Shown: positions 25,171-33,768 of the stretch, one piece after another | Layout: each line of letters opens with the position of its first letter | How positions within the stretch are numbered: the stretch's first letter is position 1 | NCBI RefSeq assembly: GCF_006715485.1 | Contig: NZ_VFNH01000002.1 | Span: 496,001 to 560,000, forward strand | Source: Herbaspirillum sp. SJZ107 | GTDB lineage: Bacteria > Pseudomonadota > Gammaproteobacteria > Burkholderiales > Burkholderiaceae_D | Direction of reading: 5' to 3' | Length of the DNA: 64,000 nt | Program-made: the position numbers and the translations under genes | The notes under the pieces: generated by a model | The model's database searches: none | Told to the model about the DNA's origin: nothing | Seen by the model: the letters and a program-made list of their open reading frames with translations, nothing else

Positions 25171-27132
25171 ATGCCCAATTTCGCTCGAATCCAAATTGCC
25201 TTCAAGAACGTGTACGTTCGTATCCTGACTGCGGTGCTGCTCGGCATCCTGACGGGATGGGCAATTTACAAGGCTGACATTCCGCAGGACACCGCCCCGG
25301 TCGTCCATTCGCAGAACATTGCCGAAATCACCCAGCTGGCCGCACAGAAGGACCGCCTGGACTACCTGCTGGTAGCCAAGCCGCTGTCCGATTCGCCACG
25401 CTATGTTTACAAGTTCAAGGACGCGCCGCAATTGCACGTTGTGAAGGTGCCGAGCACCTCGCACCTGTCGCTCGAGCGTGAGGTCCTGCTGAAGAATGCG
25501 ATCCCGTATTCGATTGCCAAGGACGATTTCCTGAACACGCACAAGGCGGTGATGGAAGAAGAGGGCGAAGGCTTTGCCAGCAACGCCATCGAATTCCTGA
25601 AGCGCCATGCGCTCGACCTGACCGTGCTGGTGGCGATCCTGTACTTCATGAAGTTCGGCATCCCGGGCATGAACGGCGGCGCCCAGATGATCGCCCCGGA
25701 CAAGCTGAAAGGCAGCATGGACGATCTGATCGGCATGGAAGACATCAAGCAGGAAGTGCTGCACCTGGAAGACATGATCCGCAACCGCGACCTGTACCAG
25801 GAACACAATATCGACAAGCCGTTCAACGTCATGCTGACCGGTCCGGCCGGTACCGGCAAGACCAAGCTGGTGGGTTACCTGGCCAAGCGCCTCAACATTC
25901 CGCTGATCCAGGCGTCCGGTTCGGCACTGGAATCGGGCTACGTCGGCGGCGGCTCCAAGGCCCTGAACGCCCTGTACCGCAAGGCTTGCGCCAAAGGCAA
26001 GTGCATCATTTTCCTGGATGAAGGCCAGAGCCTGTTCATGCCGCGCGGCCGCAGCGAAAAGAAATGGGAAGACGACACCGCCAATACCCTGCTGGGCCTG
26101 CTGGACGGCGTGAAGAGCGACAAGGGCCAGGGCGTGATCTGGGTGATCGCCTCGAACTTCGACGATGCCTCGACCGAGATGGACGAAGCGATGCTGCGCC
26201 GCTTCTCGGTGAAGATCAACTTCCGCCTGCCGAACAAGAACGAGCGGCGCGAATTACTCAAAAGCTTCCTCGCCAAGAAGAAGGACGGCCTGGTCGACTG
26301 GAACAACCTGGATCTCGACCAGGTCGCGGAAATCACCCAGAACCTGAGCCCGGCGCTGCTGGAAACCGTGGTCGAACGCGCCTCGATGCTGTCGATCCAG
26401 GAAAAGGCGATCATCGATACCGATCTGCTGTTCCGTGCCTACGAGCGTGCCACCATCGGCCTGACCGACCGTGCCACCACCGCCGAAAAGCACAAGCAGC
26501 GCGAGCGTATCGCGGTGCACGAACTGGGCCACTTCTTCATGCAGATCGACCCCTATCTGCGCGCCGGCATGAGCCTGGCCGAAGTGAAGGAAAAATCGCA
26601 CCTGCTGAAGATCAGCACCGAAGCGGTGTCGAAGATCGGCGCGCTGGGCTACGTGCTGCAGTCGGGTGAAGACATGTCGCTGCGCACCCTGGAAGAGCTG
26701 GAGCGCGACGTGGTCGGCCTGTACGGCGGCGTGGCGGCGGAAGAGCTGTTCTACGGCGCCCGCGGCATCTCGGTCGGCAGCCAGAACGACATCGAGAAGA
26801 TCACCAAGATGCTGAACCTGATGGTCGGCCGCCTGTCGATGTACTCGCGTGCCAAGATCGACTACAGCCAACTCGGCAACGACGCCAGCGGCGAGCACAC
26901 GCTGCGCCAGGTCGAGGAGAAGTCGGATGAGCTGTACAGCTACACGCTGGACGCGATCCGCGACTACCGCGACGTGATCGTGGCGATCAAGGACACGCTG
27001 CTCGACCAGTACGTGCTGTCCAAGGATGCCGTGTTCGCGCTGCTGGAAGAGCACCACGATGCCCTGCAGGCCGGCCTGGCGCACCAGCGTCACGCCAACC
27101 TGAAGCTGTGTGCCGAGGAAGCCGTGGCCTGA
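25171..27132 (+). CDS. Divergent FtsH-like membrane AAA+ zinc protease
   Basis: A 653-aa protein with FtsH topology: membrane segment about 15-34, a roughly 110-residue periplasmic part, membrane segment about 148-165, then an AAA+ domain and an M41-type protease domain. Walker A is GPAGTGKT at 224-231, the pore loop GYVGG at 256-260 and Walker B FLDEGQS at 281-287. The zinc site is HELGH at 450-454 with Asp540 in GSQNDIEK as third ligand, so proteolysis is likely. The FtsH RPGRFDR box is replaced by AMLRRFSVKINF (341-351), more like meiotic-clade AAA proteins. It is not the housekeeping ftsH. The start has only a weak Shine-Dalgarno. Confidence 0.85.
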   Translation: MPNFARIQIAFKNVYVRILTAVLLGILTGWAIYKADIPQDTAPVVHSQNIAEITQLAAQKDRLDYLLVAKPLSDSPRYVYKFKDAPQLHVVKVPSTSHLSLEREVLLKNAIPYSIAKDDFLNTHKAVMEEEGEGFASNAIEFLKRHALDLTVLVAILYFMKFGIPGMNGGAQMIAPDKLKGSMDDLIGMEDIKQEVLHLEDMIRNRDLYQEHNIDKPFNVMLTGPAGTGKTKLVGYLAKRLNIPLIQASGSALESGYVGGGSKALNALYRKACAKGKCIIFLDEGQSLFMPRGRSEKKWEDDTANTLLGLLDGVKSDKGQGVIWVIASNFDDASTEMDEAMLRRFSVKINFRLPNKNERRELLKSFLAKKKDGLVDWNNLDLDQVAEITQNLSPALLETVVERASMLSIQEKAIIDTDLLFRAYERATIGLTDRATTAEKHKQRERIAVHELGHFFMQIDPYLRAGMSLAEVKEKSHLLKISTEAVSKIGALGYVLQSGEDMSLRTLEELERDVVGLYGGVAAEELFYGARGISVGSQNDIEKITKMLNLMVGRLSMYSRAKIDYSQLGNDASGEHTLRQVEEKSDELYSYTLDAIRDYRDVIVAIKDTLLDQYVLSKDAVFALLEEHHDALQAGLAHQRHANLKLCAEEAVA

Positions 27133-27178
27133 GCCGCAAGCAAGATTGATCGAATAGCCCGGGCAGGCCGGGGTTGGA

Positions 27179-27209
27179 GCGGCGGACAGCGATGTCCGCC
27201 GCTTTTTTT
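27179..27209 (+). terminator. Rho-independent terminator after the FtsH-like gene
   Basis: A perfect 10-bp stem (GCGGCGGACA / TGTCCGCCGC, loop GCGA) is followed by seven T residues (27203-27209). The last T residues also encode the stop codon of the convergent FUSC gene. Confidence 0.9.
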
Positions 27210-29277
27210 ACGGCCGCGCCGCCGCCACGTCGGCCCGCAGCGCGCGCAGCACCTCGTCCGCCTCCGCCAGGAAGTGGCTGGCCACCCGCAGGGGCAGGGC
27301 GCATTCGCCGCCGGCCTGCGCATCGTCCGCCGCGGCCGCTCCCGGGTGCGGCAGGGCGGCAGCGGGCTGGTCAGGGGCGTCGAGCATCGTGGCCACGCCA
27401 TCCAGCGCGTCCCCGAGCGTACGCGTGCCCGCCTGTAGCGGCGGTGAGGGAAGGATGCAGGCCGCCTGCCCAAGCGCCAGGCCGTGGAAATGGCGGATGC
27501 AATAGGCGATGCGCGACAGCCGGTCGAGCTGGCGCCGGCGGTGTGCCTTCGATGCCGGATAGGCGGTGCCGGTGACGGGGCCGAGCGACGCGCGCAGGGC
27601 CGCCAGCTTGCGGTCCAGCTCGCGCACCGCATCCCAGGGCGGGCGCGGCGCCTCCGCCAGCGCCGCGCGCAGCAGGCCGCTCGCGCTACGCAGCAGTGCC
27701 GCGCTCTTGCCGTTGGAGTCGTCCTGGGTGTGCACGGGCAGCACCAGCCGTGCGCTCAGCACTGCGCTGGCCGCACCGGCCACGGTTTCCGCGAGCCGCA
27801 GCACCAGCAGGCCTTCGCTGTCCATCCCCATCAATTCGTAGACCATGGCCAGCATCGCGGTCAGCAGCACCGTGTAGACGTTCTGCAGCCCGCGGAAGGC
27901 ATAGAAGCCGGCCGCGATGAAGGCGAACAGCAGGCCGAGCTCGAGGCCGCGGCTGCCGTGCGCGAACTGGGCGACCGTCACCCCGAGGCACAGGCCGGCA
28001 ATCGACGCCAGCACCTGGCGCCAGGCGCCGGACAGTGTCTGGCCGATGGTCGCGGTGCGCGTGAACACGACAAAGGCCGCGAACACCGACCAGTACCAGT
28101 GCGACGACGAGATCGCGTGCCCGGCCACGATCGCGCCCAGTGCGGACACGCTCGCCTGCAATGCCCTGCGCGTGGTGTCGTCGAGCCAGGGGTGCCTGCG
28201 CGGCGCCGGCCCGGGTAGCGTCTGCGGTTGTTGTACCGGGGGCGGTTTGCCCTCGTCGCGGGTCGCGGGCGGGGCCTGGCGCCAGGGTGGCTCGCAGGCC
28301 AGCGTGCGTGCCGCGCGGTCCAGGCGCCAGCCCTGTTCGTCCGTCAGCCACGCTTGGCCCCCGTCCCGATCCGCCAGGTCGGCGGCATCGCCACGATGGA
28401 TGGCGGCCCCCAGGGCGCGCAGCCGTTGCGCCAGCACTGGGCGCGCATCGTCCGCACAGCTGCGCGCGACCGCGGCGATGGCTTCCAGCGCCAGTTCGCA
28501 GCCCAGGACCCGGCGGCGCAGTTCGGCGCCGCCGGGTCGATCGTCCGCGCACGCACCGGCGGGATCGGCAAAGCCGGCCAGGCGCGATTCCAGGCCCAGC
28601 GATTGCGCATTGAGCGCGGCCAGGTGGGCGTCGATGCGCGCCTGCCCGGCCTTGCTGTCGCGATCCAGCCAGCGTGCCAGGTCATGCAGGCAGGCTTCGA
28701 TACGCGCGCGAAAGGCGCGCAATTCGCTGTGTACCATCCGGCCCGGGTGTTCCGGCACCAGGTGGAAGTGGACGCCATAAGCGATGGCGCAGCCGGCCAG
28801 CACGAAGGGCGGGAGCCACAGGATCTTGTCCGGCGGCGTCTTGAACAGCAGCGCATAGAAGAAGGACTGGTAGGCAATCGTGCCCAGGGCGCTGCCGCGC
28901 GGGCCGAAGCGGCGCGCTTCGAAGGCCGCGAAAATGGTGGCCAGGAACAGGGCACCGCTCAGCCAGGGATTGTCGGCCACCAGCGCGCCCACGACGAGGG
29001 CCGCACTGGCCACTACCGGAATCCACGCCATCGTCACCTGCTGCTGGCGGCGCCCCGGGTCGCCCATCGCGACCACCGCGATCATCGGCACCACGATGCC
29101 GGCGAGCGACAGCTTGTAGTCCAGGTCCAGCCAACGGGTGAGAAGCAGGAACATGCCCGCGCACAGGGCGGCCGTCAGCACGGCACGCAGGCCGCTGCGC
29201 CAGCGCTCCAGCGAAGGATCGGACGCGAGCAGGCGGTTGAACAGGTAAAGCGGATAAGCGGATGGGTGGCGGTTCAT
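27208..29277 (-). CDS. FUSC-family inner-membrane transporter (YccS-like)
   Basis: A 689-aa protein with the FUSC arrangement: two clusters of about five to six membrane segments (about 25-150 and 360-500), each followed by a cytosolic helical region. WSVFAAFVVFTRTATIGQTL and ISALGAIVAGHAI-like sequence in the second cluster fit the YccS/aromatic-acid exporter family. The ATG giving MNRHPSAYPLYLFNRL is chosen over an upstream frame lacking family features. It lies 143 bp downstream of the YbaL-like gene. Substrate unknown; family members export aromatic acids or related compounds. Confidence 0.86.
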   Translation of the reverse strand: MNRHPSAYPLYLFNRLLASDPSLERWRSGLRAVLTAALCAGMFLLLTRWLDLDYKLSLAGIVVPMIAVVAMGDPGRRQQQVTMAWIPVVASAALVVGALVADNPWLSGALFLATIFAAFEARRFGPRGSALGTIAYQSFFYALLFKTPPDKILWLPPFVLAGCAIAYGVHFHLVPEHPGRMVHSELRAFRARIEACLHDLARWLDRDSKAGQARIDAHLAALNAQSLGLESRLAGFADPAGACADDRPGGAELRRRVLGCELALEAIAAVARSCADDARPVLAQRLRALGAAIHRGDAADLADRDGGQAWLTDEQGWRLDRAARTLACEPPWRQAPPATRDEGKPPPVQQPQTLPGPAPRRHPWLDDTTRRALQASVSALGAIVAGHAISSSHWYWSVFAAFVVFTRTATIGQTLSGAWRQVLASIAGLCLGVTVAQFAHGSRGLELGLLFAFIAAGFYAFRGLQNVYTVLLTAMLAMVYELMGMDSEGLLVLRLAETVAGAASAVLSARLVLPVHTQDDSNGKSAALLRSASGLLRAALAEAPRPPWDAVRELDRKLAALRASLGPVTGTAYPASKAHRRRQLDRLSRIAYCIRHFHGLALGQAACILPSPPLQAGTRTLGDALDGVATMLDAPDQPAAALPHPGAAAADDAQAGGECALPLRVASHFLAEADEVLRALRADVAAARP

Positions 29278-29420
29278 GTCGGCTCGAACATGGGCCGGGC
29301 TGTGCTGGCGAGCCTCTACTGTACAAGACGACAAGAAAGACCTTCGCACGGCTGACGCGGCGAACCGTCGATCGCCACGCAGCCGGTGCAGGACATCGGC
29401 AAGCGCCGATCGTCACGGCA

Positions 29421-31127
29421 TCAATGCGCCGCCGCGGCGGCGTGCGCCAGGCCTTCCATCACGTGGCGCGTCATGCTGCGCGCCAGTTCATGCTCGCCCA
29501 CCAGCACCGTGCCGCCGGTTTCCTCGCGCAGCAGGCGCGCCTCTTCCTCGTTGTGGGTCCGCACCAGCACCTTGATGCCGGGGTTCAGCACTTTCGCGGT
29601 CTCGATCATGGCGCGCACGTGGAAAGTGTCGGGCGTCGCGATCACCAGCATCGCGGCGCGTGCGATGTGGGCCTGGATCAGCACCGCCGGCTCGGCTGCA
29701 TTGCCGGCCACCGCCGGCTGGTCGCGCCGGCGCAGGTCTTCGACCATCTCGCGGTTCTGCTCGGCCACCACGAAGTGGACGCCCTGGCGCGTCAGCTCTT
29801 CGGCGATGCGCCGGCCAACGCGGCCATAACCGACCAGCACCACCTGGTCGGTCAGGCGCTCATGGGTGACCGTGGCCGGCAGTTCGGCCAGCGGGTCGGG
29901 CGAACGCTCCATGTGGCGCGCGTGTGCCGAGCGGGCGCGCACCCAGCGCTCGAGCGGCGCGATGGCCTTGAACATCACCGGGTTCACCGCGATCGAGACG
30001 ATGGCGCCGGCCAGGATCAGGTTCTGGCCGAGTTCCGGCAGCAGGCCGAGCGACATCCCCAGCGCCGCCAGGATGAACGAAAATTCGCCGATCTGGGCCA
30101 GGCTGGCGGATACCGTCAGCGCGGTATTCAGCGGATAGCGCAGCACCAGCACCAGTACGAAGGCGGCCAGCGATTTGCCGAACAGGATGATGGCCAGCAC
30201 GGCCAGCACCTGCAGCGGGTGCTCGACCAGCACGCGCGGGTCGAACAGCATGCCGACCGAGACGAAGAACAGCACCGAGAAGGCGTCGCGCAGCGGCAGG
30301 GTTTCCTCGGCCGCGCGGTGGCTCAGCTCCGATTCGCGCAGCACCATGCCGGCAAAAAAGGCGCCCAGCGCGAACGACACGCCGAACAGGTGCGAGGAAC
30401 CGAACGCGATGCCGACCGCCGCGGCGATCACGGCCAGCGTAAACAGCTCGCGCGAACCGGTCTTGGCCACGCGCCACAGGAACCACGGGAACAGCTTGCG
30501 CCCGACCACCAGCATGAAGGCGACAAAGGCGCCCACTTGAAGAAGCGTCCAGCCCAGCGTGGCCCACAGCGAGGCACTTGGGTCGCCGCTGGTCTTGCCG
30601 CCCAGCGGGCCGGCCAGCGCCGGCAGCAGCACCAGCACCAGCACCGTCACCAGGTCTTCGACCACCAGCCAGCCGACCGCGATGCGGCCGTTGAAGGAAT
30701 CGAGCTGGCCACGGTCTTCCAGCGCCCGCAATAACACCACCGTGCTGGCCACCGACAGCGCCAGGCCGAACACCAGGCCGGCACCCATGCTCCAGCCCCA
30801 CCAGTGGGCGACACCGAGGCCGAGCAGGGTCGCCACCGCGATCTGCAGCACCGCGCCGGGCAGGGCAATGCCTTTCACTTCGAGCAGGTCGTCGAGCGAA
30901 AAATGCAGGCCGACGCCGAACATCAGCAGCATCACCCCGATCTCGGCCAACTGGGAAGCCAGCGCGACGTCGGCCACGAAGCCGGGCGTGGCCGGGCCGA
31001 TGATGACGCCGGCGGCGAGATAGCCGACCAGGGCCGGCAGGCGCAGCCGCACGGCGAGCATGCCGAGCAGCAGGCCGAGTCCGAGGGCGGCGGCGATGGT
31101 GGTGATCAGACTGATGTTGTGATCCAT
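29421..31127 (-). CDS. ybaL: YbaL/Kef-type monovalent cation:proton antiporter
   Basis: A 568-aa CPA2-family antiporter. The first about 390 residues form 12-13 membrane segments, with LAEIGVMLLMFGVGLHFSL and STVVLLRALEDRGQLDS closely matching YbaL. The C-terminal RCK/TrkA-N domain (about 415-540) starts VVLVGYGRVGRRIAEELTRQ, a nucleotide-binding Rossmann motif, implying gating by NAD(H) or another ligand. It is expected to exchange K+ or another cation for H+ at the inner membrane. Divergent from the DUF445 gene. Confidence 0.93.
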   Translation of the reverse strand: MDHNISLITTIAAALGLGLLLGMLAVRLRLPALVGYLAAGVIIGPATPGFVADVALASQLAEIGVMLLMFGVGLHFSLDDLLEVKGIALPGAVLQIAVATLLGLGVAHWWGWSMGAGLVFGLALSVASTVVLLRALEDRGQLDSFNGRIAVGWLVVEDLVTVLVLVLLPALAGPLGGKTSGDPSASLWATLGWTLLQVGAFVAFMLVVGRKLFPWFLWRVAKTGSRELFTLAVIAAAVGIAFGSSHLFGVSFALGAFFAGMVLRESELSHRAAEETLPLRDAFSVLFFVSVGMLFDPRVLVEHPLQVLAVLAIILFGKSLAAFVLVLVLRYPLNTALTVSASLAQIGEFSFILAALGMSLGLLPELGQNLILAGAIVSIAVNPVMFKAIAPLERWVRARSAHARHMERSPDPLAELPATVTHERLTDQVVLVGYGRVGRRIAEELTRQGVHFVVAEQNREMVEDLRRRDQPAVAGNAAEPAVLIQAHIARAAMLVIATPDTFHVRAMIETAKVLNPGIKVLVRTHNEEEARLLREETGGTVLVGEHELARSMTRHVMEGLAHAAAAAH

Positions 31128-31337
31128 GCGGGGGTGGCCTCCTTGTCAATATTCCGCGACAGTATAAGGGACGATGGCGCCCCGGACCCAGAAAAGACCT
31201 GAAATAGCTGAAAATACCCATGTTTTCCACCTCGAACGCAGCAAATGATCGCAAATCGACGCAGGATGGGTAGTCCGGTGCAGCGCGCGATCCGGTGCGG
31301 CGCGCCGATTCCGTCCGGCCTCGTCTAGGATAATGGC

Positions 31338-32636
31338 GTGAGCACAACATCCAACACCGCAAATAACCACGCCAAGCGCATCGAGCTGCGCAAGTCGAAA
31401 CAGCTGGCGCTGGCCTTCTTCGCCGGCGCCGCCGTCCTGTTCCTCATCTCGCTGTTTTTACCCCCGACCTGGTGGAGCGGCCTCCTGAAAGCCTTTGCCG
31501 AGGCGGCCATGATCGGCGCGCTGGCCGACTGGTTCGCGGTGGTGGCGCTGTTCCGGCGCATCCCGATTCCGATCGTGTCGCGCCATACCGAGATCATCCC
31601 GGCCAACAAGGCGCGCATCGCCGACAACCTGGCCGCCTTCGTGCACGAAAAATTCCTCGACACCGATTCCATCGTCGGCCTGATCCAGCGCCACGATCCG
31701 GCCGGGCAGGTGGCCGATTGGCTGGTCAAGCCGGCCAACACCGAACTGCTGGGGAACTACCTGGTGCGCATGAGCGGCTGGGCGCTCGACTTCATCGAAG
31801 ACGCCGCCGTGCAGAACTTCATCCGGCGCGCAATCCACACGATGGTCCAGCAGGTCGACCTGTCGAAGACCAGCGGCGCACTGCTCGAGAGTTTTACCCG
31901 CGATAACCGCCACCACGAACTGCTCAACGAAGGCATCGACCAGCTGGCCAAGCTGCTCGCCAACGAAGAGACCCAGGCCGTGATCGCGCAGGGCATCGTC
32001 GACTGGCTGCGCGAGGAATACGCGTTCATGGAGCGCATGCTGCCCTCGGACATGATCGGCAGGAAGGGCGCCGACCTTACCGTGCGCATGGCGTCCGGCA
32101 TCCTGAACCGCGTCAGCGAAGACATGCAGCACCCGCTGCGCCAGCGCTTCGACGCCTTTACGCGCGAGTTCGTCGAGCGTCTCAAGACCGACCCCGCCTT
32201 CCTCGAAAAGGGCGAGGACATCAAGCGCCACCTGATCGGCGACGCCACCCTGAACGGCTACATCGGCTCGCTGTGGGGCGACCTGAAAGGCTGGATCAAG
32301 CGCGACCTCGATAGTGACGATTCGGTCCTGCGCACGCGCATCGTCGCCACCGGCGCCTGGGTCGGCCGGATGCTGGCCGACGACCCGCAGCTGCGCGCCT
32401 CGCTCAACGCCAACCTGGAGCTGGCGGCGCGCGGCGCCGCGCCCGAATTCGCGGGCTTCCTGACGCGCCACATCGCCGACACCGTCAAGCAGTGGGACAG
32501 CCGCGAGATGTCGGAACAGATCGAACTCAACATCGGCAAGGACCTGCAGTACATCCGCATCAACGGCACCATCGTCGGCGGTTTGATCGGCGTGCTGCTG
32601 TACCTGTGTTCGACCCTGCCCGTACTGTTGCGCTGA
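31338..32636 (+). CDS. yjiN: DUF445 family membrane-anchored protein (YjiN-like)
   Basis: A 432-aa protein with a membrane hairpin at the N-terminus (about 25-45, LALAFFAGAAVLFLISLF) and a final C-terminal membrane helix (about 410-430). Between them lies a long helical DUF445 region beginning FAEAAMIGALADWFAVVALFRR. The start is GTG, with AGGA 8 nt upstream. YjiN-type proteins are of unknown function. It is divergent from ybaL and 91 bp before the oxidase operon. Confidence 0.88.
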   Translation: MSTTSNTANNHAKRIELRKSKQLALAFFAGAAVLFLISLFLPPTWWSGLLKAFAEAAMIGALADWFAVVALFRRIPIPIVSRHTEIIPANKARIADNLAAFVHEKFLDTDSIVGLIQRHDPAGQVADWLVKPANTELLGNYLVRMSGWALDFIEDAAVQNFIRRAIHTMVQQVDLSKTSGALLESFTRDNRHHELLNEGIDQLAKLLANEETQAVIAQGIVDWLREEYAFMERMLPSDMIGRKGADLTVRMASGILNRVSEDMQHPLRQRFDAFTREFVERLKTDPAFLEKGEDIKRHLIGDATLNGYIGSLWGDLKGWIKRDLDSDDSVLRTRIVATGAWVGRMLADDPQLRASLNANLELAARGAAPEFAGFLTRHIADTVKQWDSREMSEQIELNIGKDLQYIRINGTIVGGLIGVLLYLCSTLPVLLR

Positions 32637-32682
32637 ACAATCGGAACAGCTCATGCGTGCGGCGTGAATTGTTAAAAAGCTT

Positions 32683-32702
32683 ATATAGTAAGGACACTAT
32701 AT
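32683..32702. promoter_or_regulatory. Perfect 7-bp palindrome upstream of the oxidase operon
   Basis: ATATAGT-N6-ACTATAT lies 25 bp before the coxB ATG, close to where RNA polymerase would bind. TTGTTA at 32669-32674 could be the -35 box. It looks like an operator for a transcription factor, but no regulator could be matched from the sequence alone. Confidence 0.45.
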
Positions 32703-32727
32703 TTTTAGAACCGAGACAGGGCCCTCG

Positions 32728-33768
32728 ATGCGTTTACGCGCCGTTTTCATCCCGATCCTCGGCATGGCAGCCGCAACGGAGACATGCTCGGCGGCGCCGC
32801 TCCAGGACGCTTTACACGCCTATGGCATCCAGGCCTGGCACATCGGCCGCCTGTGGAACTTCACGTTGGGATTGTGCGTGCTGGTCTTCAGCGCGGTTGT
32901 CGCCGCCTTCCTGTTCGCCTTGTGGCGCGCGCCGCGCAGCGATGCTCAGACGCCGCCCGACCTGAGTTCGCTGGAGCGGCCCGAGCGCCGCATCCACCGC
33001 ACCGTGGCCTGGGCCGCCGGCCTGGCCACCCTCGGGCTGCTGGCGCTGCTCGCGGCCGACGTCTTCACCAGCCGCGCGCTGGGCCGCCTGCCGCTGCAGG
33101 ACGCCGTCAACATCGAACTGATCGGCCACCAGTGGTGGTGGGAAGCGCGCTATCTCGATCCCGATGCGAATCGCCAGTTCACCACGGCCAACGAGCTGCA
33201 CATCCCGGTCGGCCGCCCGGTCATCGTCACGCTGCGCAGCGACGACGTGATCCACACGCTGTGGGTGCCCAACCTGCACGGCAAGCGCGACATGATCCCA
33301 GGCCGTACCGCCACCATGCAGTTCCGTGCCGACCAGCCGGGCACCTACCGCGGCCAGTGCGCCGAATTCTGCGGCCTCGAACACGCGATGATGGCGCTGC
33401 TGGTCGAGGCCGAGCCGAACGCGCAGTACGAAGCCTGGGCCGAACGCCAGCGCCAGCCGGCGCCCGCACTTGACGCCGGACCCGCGGGCGACGCCGCGCG
33501 CCGCGGCCGTGCGCTGTTCCTGGCGCACTCCTGCGCGCGCTGCCACACCATCAACGGCACCGGCGCCACCGCGGCGATGGGCCCCGACCTGACCCACCTG
33601 GCCGGACGCAAGACCATCGCCGCCGGCATGCTGCCGAACGACACCAAGCACCTGGCCAGCTGGATCCGCGATCCGCAAACCCTGAAACCCGGCGTCTACA
33701 TGCCGGTCAACCGCATGCGCCCCGATGAACTGCAAGACCTGCTGGCCTACCTGGAGACTCTCAAATGA
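32728..33768 (+). CDS. coxB: Cytochrome c oxidase subunit II with fused c-type heme domain
   Basis: A 346-aa caa3-type subunit II. A signal-like N-terminus (1-22) and two membrane helices (about 41-66 and 91-112) precede the cupredoxin domain. CuA ligands are His176, Cys211, Cys215, His219 and Met222, with Glu213 between the cysteines (GQCAEFCGLEHAMM). The C-terminal cytochrome c domain carries CARCH at 269-273 and an axial Met near GVYMP. It passes electrons from cytochrome c to subunit I. The stop overlaps ctaD (ATGA). Confidence 0.95.
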   Translation: MRLRAVFIPILGMAAATETCSAAPLQDALHAYGIQAWHIGRLWNFTLGLCVLVFSAVVAAFLFALWRAPRSDAQTPPDLSSLERPERRIHRTVAWAAGLATLGLLALLAADVFTSRALGRLPLQDAVNIELIGHQWWWEARYLDPDANRQFTTANELHIPVGRPVIVTLRSDDVIHTLWVPNLHGKRDMIPGRTATMQFRADQPGTYRGQCAEFCGLEHAMMALLVEAEPNAQYEAWAERQRQPAPALDAGPAGDAARRGRALFLAHSCARCHTINGTGATAAMGPDLTHLAGRKTIAAGMLPNDTKHLASWIRDPQTLKPGVYMPVNRMRPDELQDLLAYLETLK

